Assembly: GCF_030409835.1 (NCBI RefSeq)
Contig: NZ_JAUFQO010000004.1
Span: 62,001 to 126,000 of the forward strand
Direction: 5' to 3'
From: Lutimonas halocynthiae
Lineage (GTDB): Bacteria > Bacteroidota > Bacteroidia > Flavobacteriales > Flavobacteriaceae
DNA: 64,000 nucleotides
Positions within the stretch are counted from its first letter, which is position 1, and every line of letters begins with the position of its first letter. Below are positions 41,883-51,604 of this stretch, piece after piece. The notes beneath the pieces were generated by a model. The model made no database searches and was not told the DNA's origin. It saw only the letters and a list, made by a program, of their open reading frames with translations. Made by a program: the position numbers and the translations under genes.

Positions 41883-43523
41883 TTACTTCAATGCTGACTT
41901 CAAAACTTTCCCCGTATTACTGTTTGGGAATTGAATTTGAAGCAAGTTCGAAACTGTTGGCGCAATATCTATAATCTCGACATAATCCCTGCTTCTACCG
42001 GTTTTAATACCCTTACCAAAAAACATAATCGGTACGTGCGTGTCATAATTATAACCCGAGCCGTGAGTGGTACCCGTCTCTCTCATATATATAGTCGCTG
42101 GATTTGGTATCATCACAATATCTCCAGAAAATTTTTGATTGTAACCGTTTTGAACATAACTCAATATCCCTGACTGAAAATCAGTTGTTTGAAGCGTCTT
42201 GGCTGTCAACACCTTGTGGACACCTTCGTAATTAATGATTTCCTGGGCCAATTTTTCTGCCACTGTATTGGCATCAAGCTTAAGACGATCTAAAACCTCG
42301 CGGTTCAGAAAAACCTGGAAATTGGAAAAGTTTTCGATAAGGTCTGGCACACCATAATACTTCTCTCCCAAATCTTTCAAATACTCCCTGAACAATGAAT
42401 AGTCAAAATATCCTGCTGGAATCTTTAAGGATTTAAGATAAGCAGGAACAGGGACCACAGCATGATCAGCTGTCAAAAATAATGTATAATTATCAACACC
42501 TAAGTTCTTATCAAGGTATTTTAACAGCTCAGCCATCTCTAAGTCAAGCCTTAAGTAAGTATCTTCAATTTCCTTTGAATCAGACCCGTACCTATGCCCA
42601 ATATAATCAGGGCTTGAAAAACTAATAGCTAAAAAATCTGTATAATCTCTTTGCCCCAATTCTTCTCCTTCTATAGCTGCAATAGCAAATTCCTTTAAAA
42701 TAGAATTCCCATATGGCGTCTCTTTAATCAAATCAAAGTTTCCGTTTTGCTCACTTAGTTTTTTCAATTCATGTGGGAAAACCGGTTTTTCTTCCCCTAC
42801 AAAAACTCCTTCATAAGGATTATCATCAGCAATACTTTCTTTATAAGATTTTATGGGATATAAAGTCTCCCAATCATTTTTCATATATTTTCTAGGAAAC
42901 TCCTTTTTATTAAAATCAATTACCCATTTTGGAAGTTCCTCCATATAAAAACCAGATGTAATAAACTTTCCTTCATCCTTCCCAACGAACCAGTATGAGC
43001 CATTCGATGTATGCCCTCCAGGCAATACAGCCGAACGATCTTTGAGCCCAATTGCTATGGTCTTCCCATTCATATTCTGAGCCAACCTAAGTTCATCTGT
43101 GACGGTTGTTGCCAATAGTCTAACCGGAGATTTTTGTTCATAAGGCAGTTCAGTACCAATAGCTTTAAAATTAAAATCATCTACACAGTAGATCATTTTT
43201 TTCAAATACTTATCATACCAATCATTCGCAACTATTCCATGCCCACTCCCTGTGGTACCAGTATAAACAGAGGCATGTCCAACCGCTGTGACCGTAGGAA
43301 CATAATTAAAATGGGCATTTTCAAAATTATAACCTTCTCTTAAGATTCTTTTAAAGCCTTCTTCTCCATAACGATCATAAAATCTGGTCAGATAATCGTA
43401 TCTCATTTGATCTACTATGATTCCAACAACTAGCTTCGGCCTGTCTACGGTTGTTATGTCTTGACCAAAACTCTGTACACTTGAAAATAAAAGGAATAAT
43501 CCCAATAACGCTTTTCTTATCAT
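41883..43523 (-). CDS. pafA: PafA-like alkaline phosphatase / type I phosphodiesterase family
   Basis: 546 residues from Met at 43523, which gives the signal peptide MIRKALLGLFLLFSSVQSFG; the open extension upstream lacks one. It belongs to the alkaline phosphatase superfamily: metal-binding GIIVDQMRYDY, nucleophile Thr in VPTVTAVGHAS, the Asn of VANDWYD, and KDRSAVLPGGH with the Lys and Arg that mark PafA phosphomonoesterases. Metal ligands follow in SSPDYIGHRYG, TADHAVVP and GTTHGSGYNYD. It releases phosphate from many organic phosphate esters in the periplasm. PafA enzymes in Bacteroidota work without repression by phosphate, but regulation here cannot be read from the sequence. Confidence 0.88.
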   Translation of the reverse strand: MIRKALLGLFLLFSSVQSFGQDITTVDRPKLVVGIIVDQMRYDYLTRFYDRYGEEGFKRILREGYNFENAHFNYVPTVTAVGHASVYTGTTGSGHGIVANDWYDKYLKKMIYCVDDFNFKAIGTELPYEQKSPVRLLATTVTDELRLAQNMNGKTIAIGLKDRSAVLPGGHTSNGSYWFVGKDEGKFITSGFYMEELPKWVIDFNKKEFPRKYMKNDWETLYPIKSYKESIADDNPYEGVFVGEEKPVFPHELKKLSEQNGNFDLIKETPYGNSILKEFAIAAIEGEELGQRDYTDFLAISFSSPDYIGHRYGSDSKEIEDTYLRLDLEMAELLKYLDKNLGVDNYTLFLTADHAVVPVPAYLKSLKIPAGYFDYSLFREYLKDLGEKYYGVPDLIENFSNFQVFLNREVLDRLKLDANTVAEKLAQEIINYEGVHKVLTAKTLQTTDFQSGILSYVQNGYNQKFSGDIVMIPNPATIYMRETGTTHGSGYNYDTHVPIMFFGKGIKTGRSRDYVEIIDIAPTVSNLLQIQFPNSNTGKVLKSALK

Positions 43524-43608
43524 TTGTTTTTTTTTGGCTAAATTTAAGGATAAAAGCTTTTTAATTGCGAATATGTCTGCCAAATTTTAATATTTTAGCG
43601 TTATAGTA

Positions 43609-44355
43609 ATGCTTATGAAATACTTGCAAAATATTGGATTATATTTTATCATGTTGGGCCAGGTCTTTAAAAAACCGCAGAAAAGATCAGTTTTTAGAGA
43701 AAGTCTTTTTAAGGAAGTTGATGAATTAGGCCTCAAATCAATTGGTATTGTTGCTTTTATATCGTTTTTCGTTGGAGGCGTTGTCGCGATACAAACAGCC
43801 TTAAACGTTGACAGTCCTTGGATTCCTAAATACCTCATTGGCTTTGCGACGAAAAGATCAATAATCCTTGAATTTGCACCCACCTTTATGTCAATCATTT
43901 TGGCCGGTAAAGTTGGCTCCTATATCACTTCAAGTATCGGAACGATGAGGGTTACAGAGCAAATTGACGCCTTAGAAGTTATGGGAGTTAATGCTTTAAA
44001 TTATTTAGTTTTACCCAAGGTGATCGCCGCTGTATTTTTCTATCCTTTTATCGTTCTATTGGCTATGTTTCTAGGCATATTTGGAGGATGGGTTTCAGGA
44101 TTTATGACAGGACTCTTTACATCAGACAGTTATATAACAGGTATCCAAATGGATTTTCAGCCTTATCTCGTGAGATATGCCATCATTAAAACAATGGTTT
44201 TCGCATTCTGCATATCAACGATACCTTCCTTTTATGGTTTTTACGTCAAAGGCGGATCACTGGAAGTAGGAAAAGCCAGTACACAGGCCGTGGTTTGGAC
44301 CAGTATCGTTATCATATTATTAAATTATTTCTTAACTCAAATGCTTTTAGGATAG
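43609..44355 (+). CDS. mlaE: MlaE-type ABC transporter permease
   Basis: 248 residues, five to six membrane segments, with the MlaE signatures FVGGVVAIQTAL, APTFMSIILAGKVGSYITSSIGTMRVTEQIDALEVMG, and the C-terminal GGSLEVGKASTQAVVWTS. This permease works with MlaF in moving phospholipids between the inner and outer membranes. A second in-frame Met (43615) could also be the start. It abuts mlaF with no gap. The MCE-domain partner MlaD is not in this window. Confidence 0.93.
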   Translation: MLMKYLQNIGLYFIMLGQVFKKPQKRSVFRESLFKEVDELGLKSIGIVAFISFFVGGVVAIQTALNVDSPWIPKYLIGFATKRSIILEFAPTFMSIILAGKVGSYITSSIGTMRVTEQIDALEVMGVNALNYLVLPKVIAAVFFYPFIVLLAMFLGIFGGWVSGFMTGLFTSDSYITGIQMDFQPYLVRYAIIKTMVFAFCISTIPSFYGFYVKGGSLEVGKASTQAVVWTSIVIILLNYFLTQMLLG

Positions 44356-45117
44356 ATGATAGAAGTTACTGACATACACAAATCATTTGGCGACCAGGAA
44401 ATCCTGAAAGGGATTTCAGCCACTTTTCACAAGGGCGATACCAGTATGATCATTGGAACCAGTGGATCTGGAAAAACGGTATTTTTAAAATGTTTGCTAG
44501 GCCTTTTCTCACCTGAACAAGGCGATATCTGTTATGACAATAGGCATTATAGTAAAATGTCATTGTCAGAAAAAAGAGAACTGCGTAAAGAAATTGGTAT
44601 GGTATTCCAAGGCGGAGCGCTCTTTGATTCTGAAACAATTGAAGACAATATCAAATTCCCATTGAAGATGTTTACGAAGCAGACTGATGAGGAAATGAGA
44701 GACAGGGTAAATTTCGTATTGAACAGAGTGAATCTTGAAAATGTCAACAATAAATTTCCGGCAGAACTATCCGGAGGTATGCAAAAACGGGTTGCAATAG
44801 CCAGAGCCATTGTTATGAATCCAAAATATTTATTCTGTGATGAACCAAATTCAGGGCTTGACCCCAAAACGGCTATCATCATTGATAATTTAATACAAGA
44901 GATCACAGACGAATACCAAATGATTACGATTATCAATTCTCATGATATGAATTCTGTCATGGAAATAGGAGAGAAAATTATTTTTCTCAAGCAAGGACTT
45001 AAAGAGTGGGAAGGTTCTTTTAAAACCATCTTTAAAACTAATAACGAGGCCGTTACAGACTTTGTTTATTCCTCAAATCTTTATAAAAAAGTAAGGGAAG
45101 CTTACAATAATGGCTAG
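44356..45117 (+). CDS. mlaF: MlaF-type ABC transporter ATPase
   Basis: 253 residues. Walker A GTSGSGKT, Q-loop MVFQGGALFDSETIEDNI (typical of MlaF), signature LSGGMQKRVAIARA, Walker B LFCDEPNSGLDP and the switch His in NSHDM. Together with the overlapping-operon partner MlaE it forms an inner-membrane lipid transporter. Its ATG follows the mlaE stop directly. The gene is convergent with the aspartyl protease gene, three bases apart. Confidence 0.93.
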   Translation: MIEVTDIHKSFGDQEILKGISATFHKGDTSMIIGTSGSGKTVFLKCLLGLFSPEQGDICYDNRHYSKMSLSEKRELRKEIGMVFQGGALFDSETIEDNIKFPLKMFTKQTDEEMRDRVNFVLNRVNLENVNNKFPAELSGGMQKRVAIARAIVMNPKYLFCDEPNSGLDPKTAIIIDNLIQEITDEYQMITIINSHDMNSVMEIGEKIIFLKQGLKEWEGSFKTIFKTNNEAVTDFVYSSNLYKKVREAYNNG

Positions 45118-45120
45118 AAA

Positions 45121-46335
45121 CTAATCTGCCTTTTGAACATTTGGCGCTAAGTAGTATTTCTCTAATTTTATTTGCTTGGCTTTGCTCGAATCGTCCTTAA
45201 CAATGATATTTAATTCATGGTCATCTTGAAGAGGAGATGCTTTCACCAATAAATCGCAAATATCCATAGAAGCGGTATCGAGCTCATTAATTTTAATGAT
45301 GCTATCTCCGGATTTCAACCTTGTCGACAAATCTTCATCCCACACTATACCAACTACAACCTGGCCATTTTTGACCGTTGGACTAAATGACCAAACTTCT
45401 TCCTGAAGATCAACTTTATGATCAAAAGCTTCAAAATAGAAGCGCTTCTGTTTAAAATTAAGTGTAGCCTTGCCATAACTGAGTAAATCAGCTCCTATTC
45501 TTGATTTAACGGCCGTTGTAGAGATACTTATAACATTTGCGAACTCAGTGCCCAGAAAATCAATTGAGGGCAGCTGAACCCTATAATGAGTTGTTGGTTC
45601 AGAGACACCAAACAGACCGACTCCTTTATATCCTTGAGCCGAATCTATATGGCTAAAAACCTGAAGCTGTTTCAATTTTTTAAAACTATTAAATGAAAGA
45701 TCGTAAAACCCTTCAGCTCCAGTATCCAACAATACCTGCTCTCCTGCTCTGCCCTCTCCATTAAGCCTAATCCAAATATAAGGGCTGCTCTGATTACTAT
45801 TCAAAGCCATATTAAGATAATCCAAATCCTCAAGACCCAATTTCTTTACTTGATCAGTCAGGATAATCTGTTTTTTCTTTGCATCAATCTGAACAATAGC
45901 ATTTCGAACTAAATTACTCCCAATGATCCCGTCAATCTTCAAACAGTCAAAAAGGAAATTACTCATGGTATCATTGACAATAGCAGGAGAATTTTTAAAA
46001 CTTACACCACCAATGTCAAGCAAAGGAATCATGACAACATTCAATGGCCGCCTTTTATCGTTAGCATCTTTTACCTGAATGGTTTGAAGGGCTTTAGTTT
46101 GAATCAGATCCTTAAGAGAATGACTGATAAGATTAGGAGCACCTGTATCAAATAAAAACCGATACGTTTGACCTTGAATCTTAACCGGTATAATAATTTT
46201 ATTCTTTAATTCAGTATACGCAACTTCAGTGTAGTAGTTCTTTTTAGCAGCTTTACCTTTATTAAAATTGACATTTTGCGCAAAAATGGGCAGGGAGAAA
46301 AACAATATCAGCAGCCATACAGGAGTTGCTCTCAT
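45121..46335 (-). CDS. Retropepsin-like aspartyl protease with PDZ domain
   Basis: 404 residues with a signal peptide (cleavage near IFAQ). Two aspartyl-protease half-sites are present: FLFDTGAPNLIS (about residue 62) and VLLDTGAEGFYD (about residue 204), so this is a two-lobed retropepsin-like protein in one chain. The C-terminal ~90 residues (SGDSIIKINELDTASMDICDLL) form a PDZ domain. Predicted periplasmic protease or peptide-binding protein; substrate unknown. Such DTGA-PDZ proteins are common in Bacteroidota. Confidence 0.85.
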   Translation of the reverse strand: MRATPVWLLILFFSLPIFAQNVNFNKGKAAKKNYYTEVAYTELKNKIIIPVKIQGQTYRFLFDTGAPNLISHSLKDLIQTKALQTIQVKDANDKRRPLNVVMIPLLDIGGVSFKNSPAIVNDTMSNFLFDCLKIDGIIGSNLVRNAIVQIDAKKKQIILTDQVKKLGLEDLDYLNMALNSNQSSPYIWIRLNGEGRAGEQVLLDTGAEGFYDLSFNSFKKLKQLQVFSHIDSAQGYKGVGLFGVSEPTTHYRVQLPSIDFLGTEFANVISISTTAVKSRIGADLLSYGKATLNFKQKRFYFEAFDHKVDLQEEVWSFSPTVKNGQVVVGIVWDEDLSTRLKSGDSIIKINELDTASMDICDLLVKASPLQDDHELNIIVKDDSSKAKQIKLEKYYLAPNVQKAD

Positions 46336-46367
46336 GAAAAATATTCAGTTAACTTTTATGAAACGAT

Positions 46368-47816
46368 TTATGGGAGTTCTCTAATTTCAATGTTTTTAAG
46401 ATCTAATCGTGCCTCCATCCATTCTTTCAGTTTCTTTTCATCTTGTCTCCGTTGCTTTTTACCGACAAGTGGCTTCCACTTTACAGAGATAATATTAGCC
46501 GTGTCAATTTTTTCGAAATCTGAAACAAATTCTTGCGCAAAGCTCACTTTTTTCAAACCATTATAATTTATGCCAATCTCTTTAACAACACGATCAAACA
46601 GCACTTCATTATCATAGTATCTCCGTAAATCTTTTTCCAATTTACTTATCCTTATCTCCTTTTCTTTAATGGTCTCATCCCTGGAAATCAACATCCTGTT
46701 ACTATCCATGTACAAGTCTTTAATTTGGTCAATATCCTCTCTCAACCTGGAATCATCCTGACTCTGCAAGATAGTTAGCTTCGTATCCTTTAGGCCCAGC
46801 TCCTCCATATCAACTTGCCATCTCTCCCGGTCAGCAGCATTATAATCATTCCCAAAGATGTACAACTTAATCTCTTTAGATTGATAATCAACACTTTCAC
46901 TAGGATCGCCAATAATATTAACTCCTTGCTCCTGCAGGTCTCTGATAAACCTTTCGGCTTTCGTATCATAATCATTTATGAGATACAACAGATAGAATTG
47001 ATACACACTAAAACCCAAAACGACAACAGCAATCAATGAGGCAATTCTCGAAATTCTTTTTCTTTTGGCTTGGTTAATATATTTAAGCATCGGAAATCTT
47101 AAATATTTGGTAATCGCAAAAGCAGCCAGGGCAATGAAAATAGAGTTTATGGTAAATAGAAATATAGCACCTCCAAAATAATTAAACTGACCTGTAGCAA
47201 GACCAAAGCCTGCAGTACACAAAGGTGGCATCAGCGCGGTTGCAATCGCTACACCCGCTACCGTGTTGAATTGCGCCTTTGGGCGGCTAATCGCAATAAT
47301 TAATGCCAAACCACCAGTCATGGCAATTAACACATCTCTTACATCAGGTTTTGTACGGGCCAATATTTCTGGAGTCGCCTCTTTAAAAATTGGGATACTA
47401 AAAAACAAGAACGAGGTTAAAAGGCTCAAGAAAACCATAGCCCCAAAATTGATCACTGAAGCTTTCAAGGTATCTACGTCGTTTACCCCAATTGAAAATC
47501 CAATCCCAAGTATAGGACCCATCAAGGGAGAAATAAGCATCGCTCCAATTACAACTGCAGTTGAACTCACATTTAATCCAATCGATGCAATCAGAATTGA
47601 GAAAACAAGAATCCAGGCTGTTTGCCCTTTAATGGAAACTCCTTCCCTTATAATTTTAGCCGTAGCCTCTTTATCAGTGCCGGTTTTTATATTCAGAAGC
47701 TGTGGAATATATTCCTTTAGACTCTGAAAAAAACCTTTAAATTCCTTTTGAACATCCTCTTTGTGCTCGTTGAATTTTTTATCTTGTTCTAACTGAACTT
47801 TGTCTTTTTCATCCAT
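46368..47816 (-). CDS. DUF389 integral membrane protein
   Basis: 482 residues. The DUF389 core lies in the first half: GQTAWILVFSILIASIGLNVSSTAVVIGAMLISPLMGPILGIG and VAGVAIATALMPPLCTAGFGLATG are the family's two conserved membrane blocks. After six to seven membrane segments comes a hydrophilic, partly coiled-coil C-terminal half (about 300-482) that contains a predicted coiled coil (LISRDETIKEKEIRISKLEKDLRRY). The family is widespread and functionally uncharacterised. It lies 43 bases behind the mannose-1-phosphate guanylyltransferase gene on the same strand. Confidence 0.88.
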   Translation of the reverse strand: MDEKDKVQLEQDKKFNEHKEDVQKEFKGFFQSLKEYIPQLLNIKTGTDKEATAKIIREGVSIKGQTAWILVFSILIASIGLNVSSTAVVIGAMLISPLMGPILGIGFSIGVNDVDTLKASVINFGAMVFLSLLTSFLFFSIPIFKEATPEILARTKPDVRDVLIAMTGGLALIIAISRPKAQFNTVAGVAIATALMPPLCTAGFGLATGQFNYFGGAIFLFTINSIFIALAAFAITKYLRFPMLKYINQAKRKRISRIASLIAVVVLGFSVYQFYLLYLINDYDTKAERFIRDLQEQGVNIIGDPSESVDYQSKEIKLYIFGNDYNAADRERWQVDMEELGLKDTKLTILQSQDDSRLREDIDQIKDLYMDSNRMLISRDETIKEKEIRISKLEKDLRRYYDNEVLFDRVVKEIGINYNGLKKVSFAQEFVSDFEKIDTANIISVKWKPLVGKKQRRQDEKKLKEWMEARLDLKNIEIRELP

Positions 47817-47859
47817 AAAATTGGGCGCTTACTACTCTGCATAGTAAATGTACTAAAAA

Positions 47860-48930
47860 TTAGTTAGCAGGAAATAACTCATCTACTTTCTTAGACACCT
47901 GTTTAATCTCTTGTTCTTCAGATTTAGGATAAATCATTATGGTGTCTTTTGTCTCAACAACTATATAATCGCTGATTCCTGAGATAATGATTCGCTTCCC
48001 ACTTTGAGTACTAACCATATTATTTTTTGCATCCATGAAATACCCCTTGGCGTTAACAAGGGCATTATTACTATCATCCTTTGATAATTTATCATAAAGA
48101 GAACCCCAGGTACCCAGATCATTCCAACCAAAATCAGTAGCCATCACATATACATTTGACGCTTTCTCCATAATTCCGTAATCGATAGAAATATTTTCAG
48201 CTTTAGGATAATTTACTTCTATAAACCCTACTTCTTCATTTGAATTCCAACAGGAGGTTCCCTTTTGGAATAAAGCATACATGGAAGGAAGACTACTTTC
48301 AAATGATTTGAGAATACTCTGCACACTCCATATGAAGATTCCTGCATTCCAAAGGTAATTTCCCTCTGCCAAGAATTTTTCAGCCGTTGCTACATCTGGT
48401 TTTTCAGTGAAATTTTTTACTTTTTTCACTTCTTCAATTGAATCATCATGTTGAATATAGCCAAAACCAGTATTTGGTCCTGTAGGTTTTATTCCTAAGG
48501 TCATTAGAAAATCATTTTTCTGACAGGTTTCAAAGGCAGACTCAATATTTTTTACAAATTCTTCTTCATTTTCTATAAAATGATCAGAAGGAGCAACAAT
48601 CATTACTGCATCTTTATTCTGGTCAGCAATCTTAAGCGCACTATACAAAATACAAGGTGATGTATTTCTCATCGCCGGCTCTAACAAAACCTGATTTTCA
48701 CTAACCTGAGGCAAATGCTGCATAACCAGGTCTTTATACCTTTTGTTTGTCGCAATTAAAATCTGCTCAACGGGAATCAATTTTGACAATCGGTTAAAGG
48801 TTTGTTGTATAAGTGACTGACCAGTACCTAACATATCGTGAAACTGTTTGGGATTTTCTGGCGTACTGACTGGCCAAAATCGGGAACCTACCCCACCGGC
48901 CATAATAACTGCGTAATAATTCTTGTTCAT
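47860..48930 (-). CDS. manC: Mannose-1-phosphate guanylyltransferase
   Basis: 356 residues, cytoplasmic. The nucleotidyltransferase signature AVIMAGGVGSRFWPVS and the family motifs PKQFHDMLG, LEPAMRNTSPCI, MIVAPSDHFI, FTEKPDVATAEKFL, GNYLWNAGIFIW and DFGWNDLGTW are all present. It makes GDP-mannose from mannose-1-phosphate and GTP for polysaccharide and glycoprotein synthesis. It is the short, single-domain form without the isomerase extension. It lies five bases after the SprT gene, with SDR and SprT in the same run. Confidence 0.93.
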   Translation of the reverse strand: MNKNYYAVIMAGGVGSRFWPVSTPENPKQFHDMLGTGQSLIQQTFNRLSKLIPVEQILIATNKRYKDLVMQHLPQVSENQVLLEPAMRNTSPCILYSALKIADQNKDAVMIVAPSDHFIENEEEFVKNIESAFETCQKNDFLMTLGIKPTGPNTGFGYIQHDDSIEEVKKVKNFTEKPDVATAEKFLAEGNYLWNAGIFIWSVQSILKSFESSLPSMYALFQKGTSCWNSNEEVGFIEVNYPKAENISIDYGIMEKASNVYVMATDFGWNDLGTWGSLYDKLSKDDSNNALVNAKGYFMDAKNNMVSTQSGKRIIISGISDYIVVETKDTIMIYPKSEEQEIKQVSKKVDELFPAN

Positions 48931-48935
48931 AATTT

Positions 48936-49535
48936 TTATTTAATTATATCAACCTCTGCATGAGGATGAAAAATGTACTTTCTATCTGTCAGGACCTCCA
49001 CACATTCATATCTGGTGCGTCTTTTGTCACCCTTTATAAAAGTTCTGTTGTGATACTGAAATTTACTTCTGTCAGGAATTTCAAAAATAAGCTTTTTATC
49101 ATTTTGCTTGTCATATTTTCGAAATGCTAATGACAACTTAACATCGCCGTCACTGCTCGCCTTTGGATTGATTAAATAATGAGCTAATTCACTCAATATA
49201 TCCTCTGGAAAAATTTCAGGTCTAAGAAAAGGCAACATCAGTAATTTAAAGTTCCGCTTCCATTGGACTCCATGCGGTTTGACTTTTTTATACTCCTGAA
49301 AAGTAACCAAATGCGCAAACTCATGCATAAGCGTCAACAAAAACCTATATGCGTTTAAATCATTATTAATGGTTATTTGAATTTTACCATCAAAATACCT
49401 CTTAAAATCTCCGTGCTTACTGCGTCTTTTGTTGACAATTTTTAGATGACAAGGATAACGATCAATCACGTCAAGCACCATAGCCACCGCTTCATCAGGC
49501 ACGTATTTTTCGAGAATTTCTCTTTTTGTTTCCAA
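48936..49535 (-). CDS. SprT-like zinc metalloprotease domain protein
   Basis: 199 residues. The zinc site HEFAH (His71, Glu72, His75) and the downstream HGVQWKRNF match SprT/Spartan-type domains. In eukaryotes Spartan removes DNA-protein crosslinks; the bacterial proteins are little studied. No signal peptide, so cytoplasmic. It sits between SDR and manC on the same strand, gaps 38 and 5 bases, probably one transcript; no functional link between these is evident. Confidence 0.85.
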   Translation of the reverse strand: METKREILEKYVPDEAVAMVLDVIDRYPCHLKIVNKRRSKHGDFKRYFDGKIQITINNDLNAYRFLLTLMHEFAHLVTFQEYKKVKPHGVQWKRNFKLLMLPFLRPEIFPEDILSELAHYLINPKASSDGDVKLSLAFRKYDKQNDKKLIFEIPDRSKFQYHNRTFIKGDKRRTRYECVEVLTDRKYIFHPHAEVDIIK

Positions 49536-49573
49536 ACAGTTATCAATTAGCGATTGAGATCTTAATTCTTTAA

Positions 49574-50266
49574 TTATGGCGTGGAACTAGATACTTGCAG
49601 CACCTTTCCATTATAAACAGCATTCCCTTTCAAGGCAAAATCACCTATATAATCTGCCATGTCCTCAGCACTTATTGGGGCTTCATAGTCAGGAAAGGCT
49701 TCTTTCAACATTTCAGTTTGAACAGCTCCCAGGGCCAAAGCATTAAATTGTACTTCTCTCTCCTTATATTCTTCTGCAAGTAATTCCATTAATGTAATCA
49801 CAGCACCTTTAGACGAACTATAAGCCGAAAGGCCGGCAAACTTCATACTGCCTTGAATGCCTCCCATACTGCTAATGGCAACAACGTGACTACCGCCAAC
49901 TAGAAATGGATCCAATCTTCTGGTCAGCTCAGCAACTGCAAAAACATTCACCTGGTATATACTCAGAAAATCTTCACTTGTTGTTTCCTTAAAAGGCTTA
50001 TGCAGAAGAGCTCCTGCATTATGAATAACAATATCTACTTTATCCCAGTTTTCTTCAACATAACCCACTACCATTTTTATTCCGGCTCCTGTAGTTATAT
50101 CAGTCTCTAGAAATGTGACCTGCTCTCTGTTGGCTAAAATTGGATCAATGGATGCTGTATTCCTGCTCAAAGCGAGCAGTTGATGACCACTTGCTGCCAA
50201 TTTCTTTACGAGCTCCAATCCAATGCCCCGACTTGCTCCTGTTACCACTATTTTCTTTGAACTCAT
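49574..50266 (-). CDS. SDR-family oxidoreductase
   Basis: 230 residues with a classical short-chain dehydrogenase pattern: TGASRGIGLELV (cofactor loop), HNAGALL, the Ser of AISSMGG and the YSSSKGA catalytic Tyr-Lys. The Arg in the second strand region (LSRN) suggests NADP(H). Substrate unknown. A minus-strand TATTTTTG box at 50318-50311 is a possible promoter, overlapping the divergent amidohydrolase start. Confidence 0.9.
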   Translation of the reverse strand: MSSKKIVVTGASRGIGLELVKKLAASGHQLLALSRNTASIDPILANREQVTFLETDITTGAGIKMVVGYVEENWDKVDIVIHNAGALLHKPFKETTSEDFLSIYQVNVFAVAELTRRLDPFLVGGSHVVAISSMGGIQGSMKFAGLSAYSSSKGAVITLMELLAEEYKEREVQFNALALGAVQTEMLKEAFPDYEAPISAEDMADYIGDFALKGNAVYNGKVLQVSSSTP

Positions 50267-50317
50267 TTATTATTCATTTAAGCTTGTTATATTTATAGCA
50301 ATCAAACCACCAAAAAT

Positions 50318-51592
50318 ATGAAATATTTAAGCATCCTCTTCTTTTTGATGATCACATCTTTTACAATTGGTCAAACTACTTATTTACAATGTGGAAAATT
50401 GGTCGATACAAAAAATGGAAAAGTACTTGACAACATGACCATTATTATTGAAAACAATATGATCATGAATGTAGAAAATGGATTTAAAACTTCAGGTTCC
50501 GATCAGGATATCATTATTGACCTTAAGGATAAAACTGTACTCCCAGGATTAATAGACATGCACGTGCATCTGGAAGGAGAATCTAATCCTAAATCTTATT
50601 TGCAAAAGTTTACATTAAACACTTCTGACAGAGCATTGCGCGCCTCTTTCTATGCAAAAAAGACGCTCCAAGCCGGATTTACCACTGTAAGAGACTTAGG
50701 AGGCAGTGGCGCCAATATATCTCTGAGAAATGCCATAAATCAAGGTTTTGCTGAAGGCCCCAGAGTATATACCGCAGGTAAAGCTATTGGCACAACTGGA
50801 GGGCATGCAGACCCGAGCAATGGTGTAAGAAAAGAAATCATGGGAGATCCCGGACCAGCTGAAGGCGTTGTGAATGGGCCTGAAGATGCCAAAAAGGCGG
50901 TAAGACAGCGTTATAAAAATGGTGCTGATCTTATTAAAATTACCGCAACTGGAGGCGTTTTAAGCATGGCAAAAAACGGACAAAACCCACAATTCACGGT
51001 TGAAGAGATTAAAGCAATTTGTGAAACAGCAAAGGATTATGACATGCACGTGGCTGCGCATGCACATGGTGATGAAGGCATGCAGCGTGCCATTTTAGGA
51101 GGGGTTAAGACCATTGAACATGGCACCCTGATGAGTGACAAAACCATGGAAATGATGAAGGAGTATGATGTTTACTATGTACCAACCCTAACGGCGGGTA
51201 AAGAAGTAAGTGACAAGGCTAAAATCAAAGGATATTATCCTGACATCATTGTTCCAAAGGCCTTGGATATCGGACCAAAAATTCAGGGGACTTTTGCAAA
51301 AGCATATAAGAAAGGTGTGAAGATTGCCTTCGGAACTGATGCGGGCGTATTTCCTCACGGAATCAATGGTAAAGAATTTCGATACATGGTAGAAGTTGGT
51401 ATGACTGAAATGCATGCCATTCAATCGGCCACGATAACAAACGCACTTCTTCTTAAAAATGAGCAAATAGGTTCAATTGAAAAAGGAAACTACGCTGATA
51501 TCATTGCGGTTGATGAAGATCCAACTAAAAATATCAAAACCCTTGAGAATGTTGTATTTGTAATGAAAGATGGTATTGTCTACAAAAATTAG
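50318..51592 (+). CDS. Secreted amidohydrolase (prolidase / imidazolonepropionase-like)
   Basis: 424 residues with a signal peptide (MKYLSILFFLMITSFTIG). Metal-dependent hydrolase motifs: PGLIDMHVHLEGE, a Lys in LIKITATGGVLSM (candidate carbamylated ligand), AAHAHGDEGM, IEHGTLM and FGTDAGVFPHG. This subgroup includes Xaa-Pro dipeptidases and related carboxy-amidases; the true substrate cannot be deduced. Predicted periplasmic. Convergent with the beta-helix lipoprotein gene, 12 bases apart, without a visible terminator. Confidence 0.88.
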   Translation: MKYLSILFFLMITSFTIGQTTYLQCGKLVDTKNGKVLDNMTIIIENNMIMNVENGFKTSGSDQDIIIDLKDKTVLPGLIDMHVHLEGESNPKSYLQKFTLNTSDRALRASFYAKKTLQAGFTTVRDLGGSGANISLRNAINQGFAEGPRVYTAGKAIGTTGGHADPSNGVRKEIMGDPGPAEGVVNGPEDAKKAVRQRYKNGADLIKITATGGVLSMAKNGQNPQFTVEEIKAICETAKDYDMHVAAHAHGDEGMQRAILGGVKTIEHGTLMSDKTMEMMKEYDVYYVPTLTAGKEVSDKAKIKGYYPDIIVPKALDIGPKIQGTFAKAYKKGVKIAFGTDAGVFPHGINGKEFRYMVEVGMTEMHAIQSATITNALLLKNEQIGSIEKGNYADIIAVDEDPTKNIKTLENVVFVMKDGIVYKN

Positions 51593-51604
51593 AAATCTAA
51601 AAAT

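Noticed and set aside
43565-43598. Promoter of mlaE from TTG and TATTTTAG
   Set aside because: Spacer of 23 bases and a mismatch in the -7 box make it unconvincing.
46815-47727. Plus-strand open frames inside the DUF389 gene, one of 154 codons
   Set aside because: Antisense to conserved DUF389 blocks; composition typical of a reverse-frame shadow.
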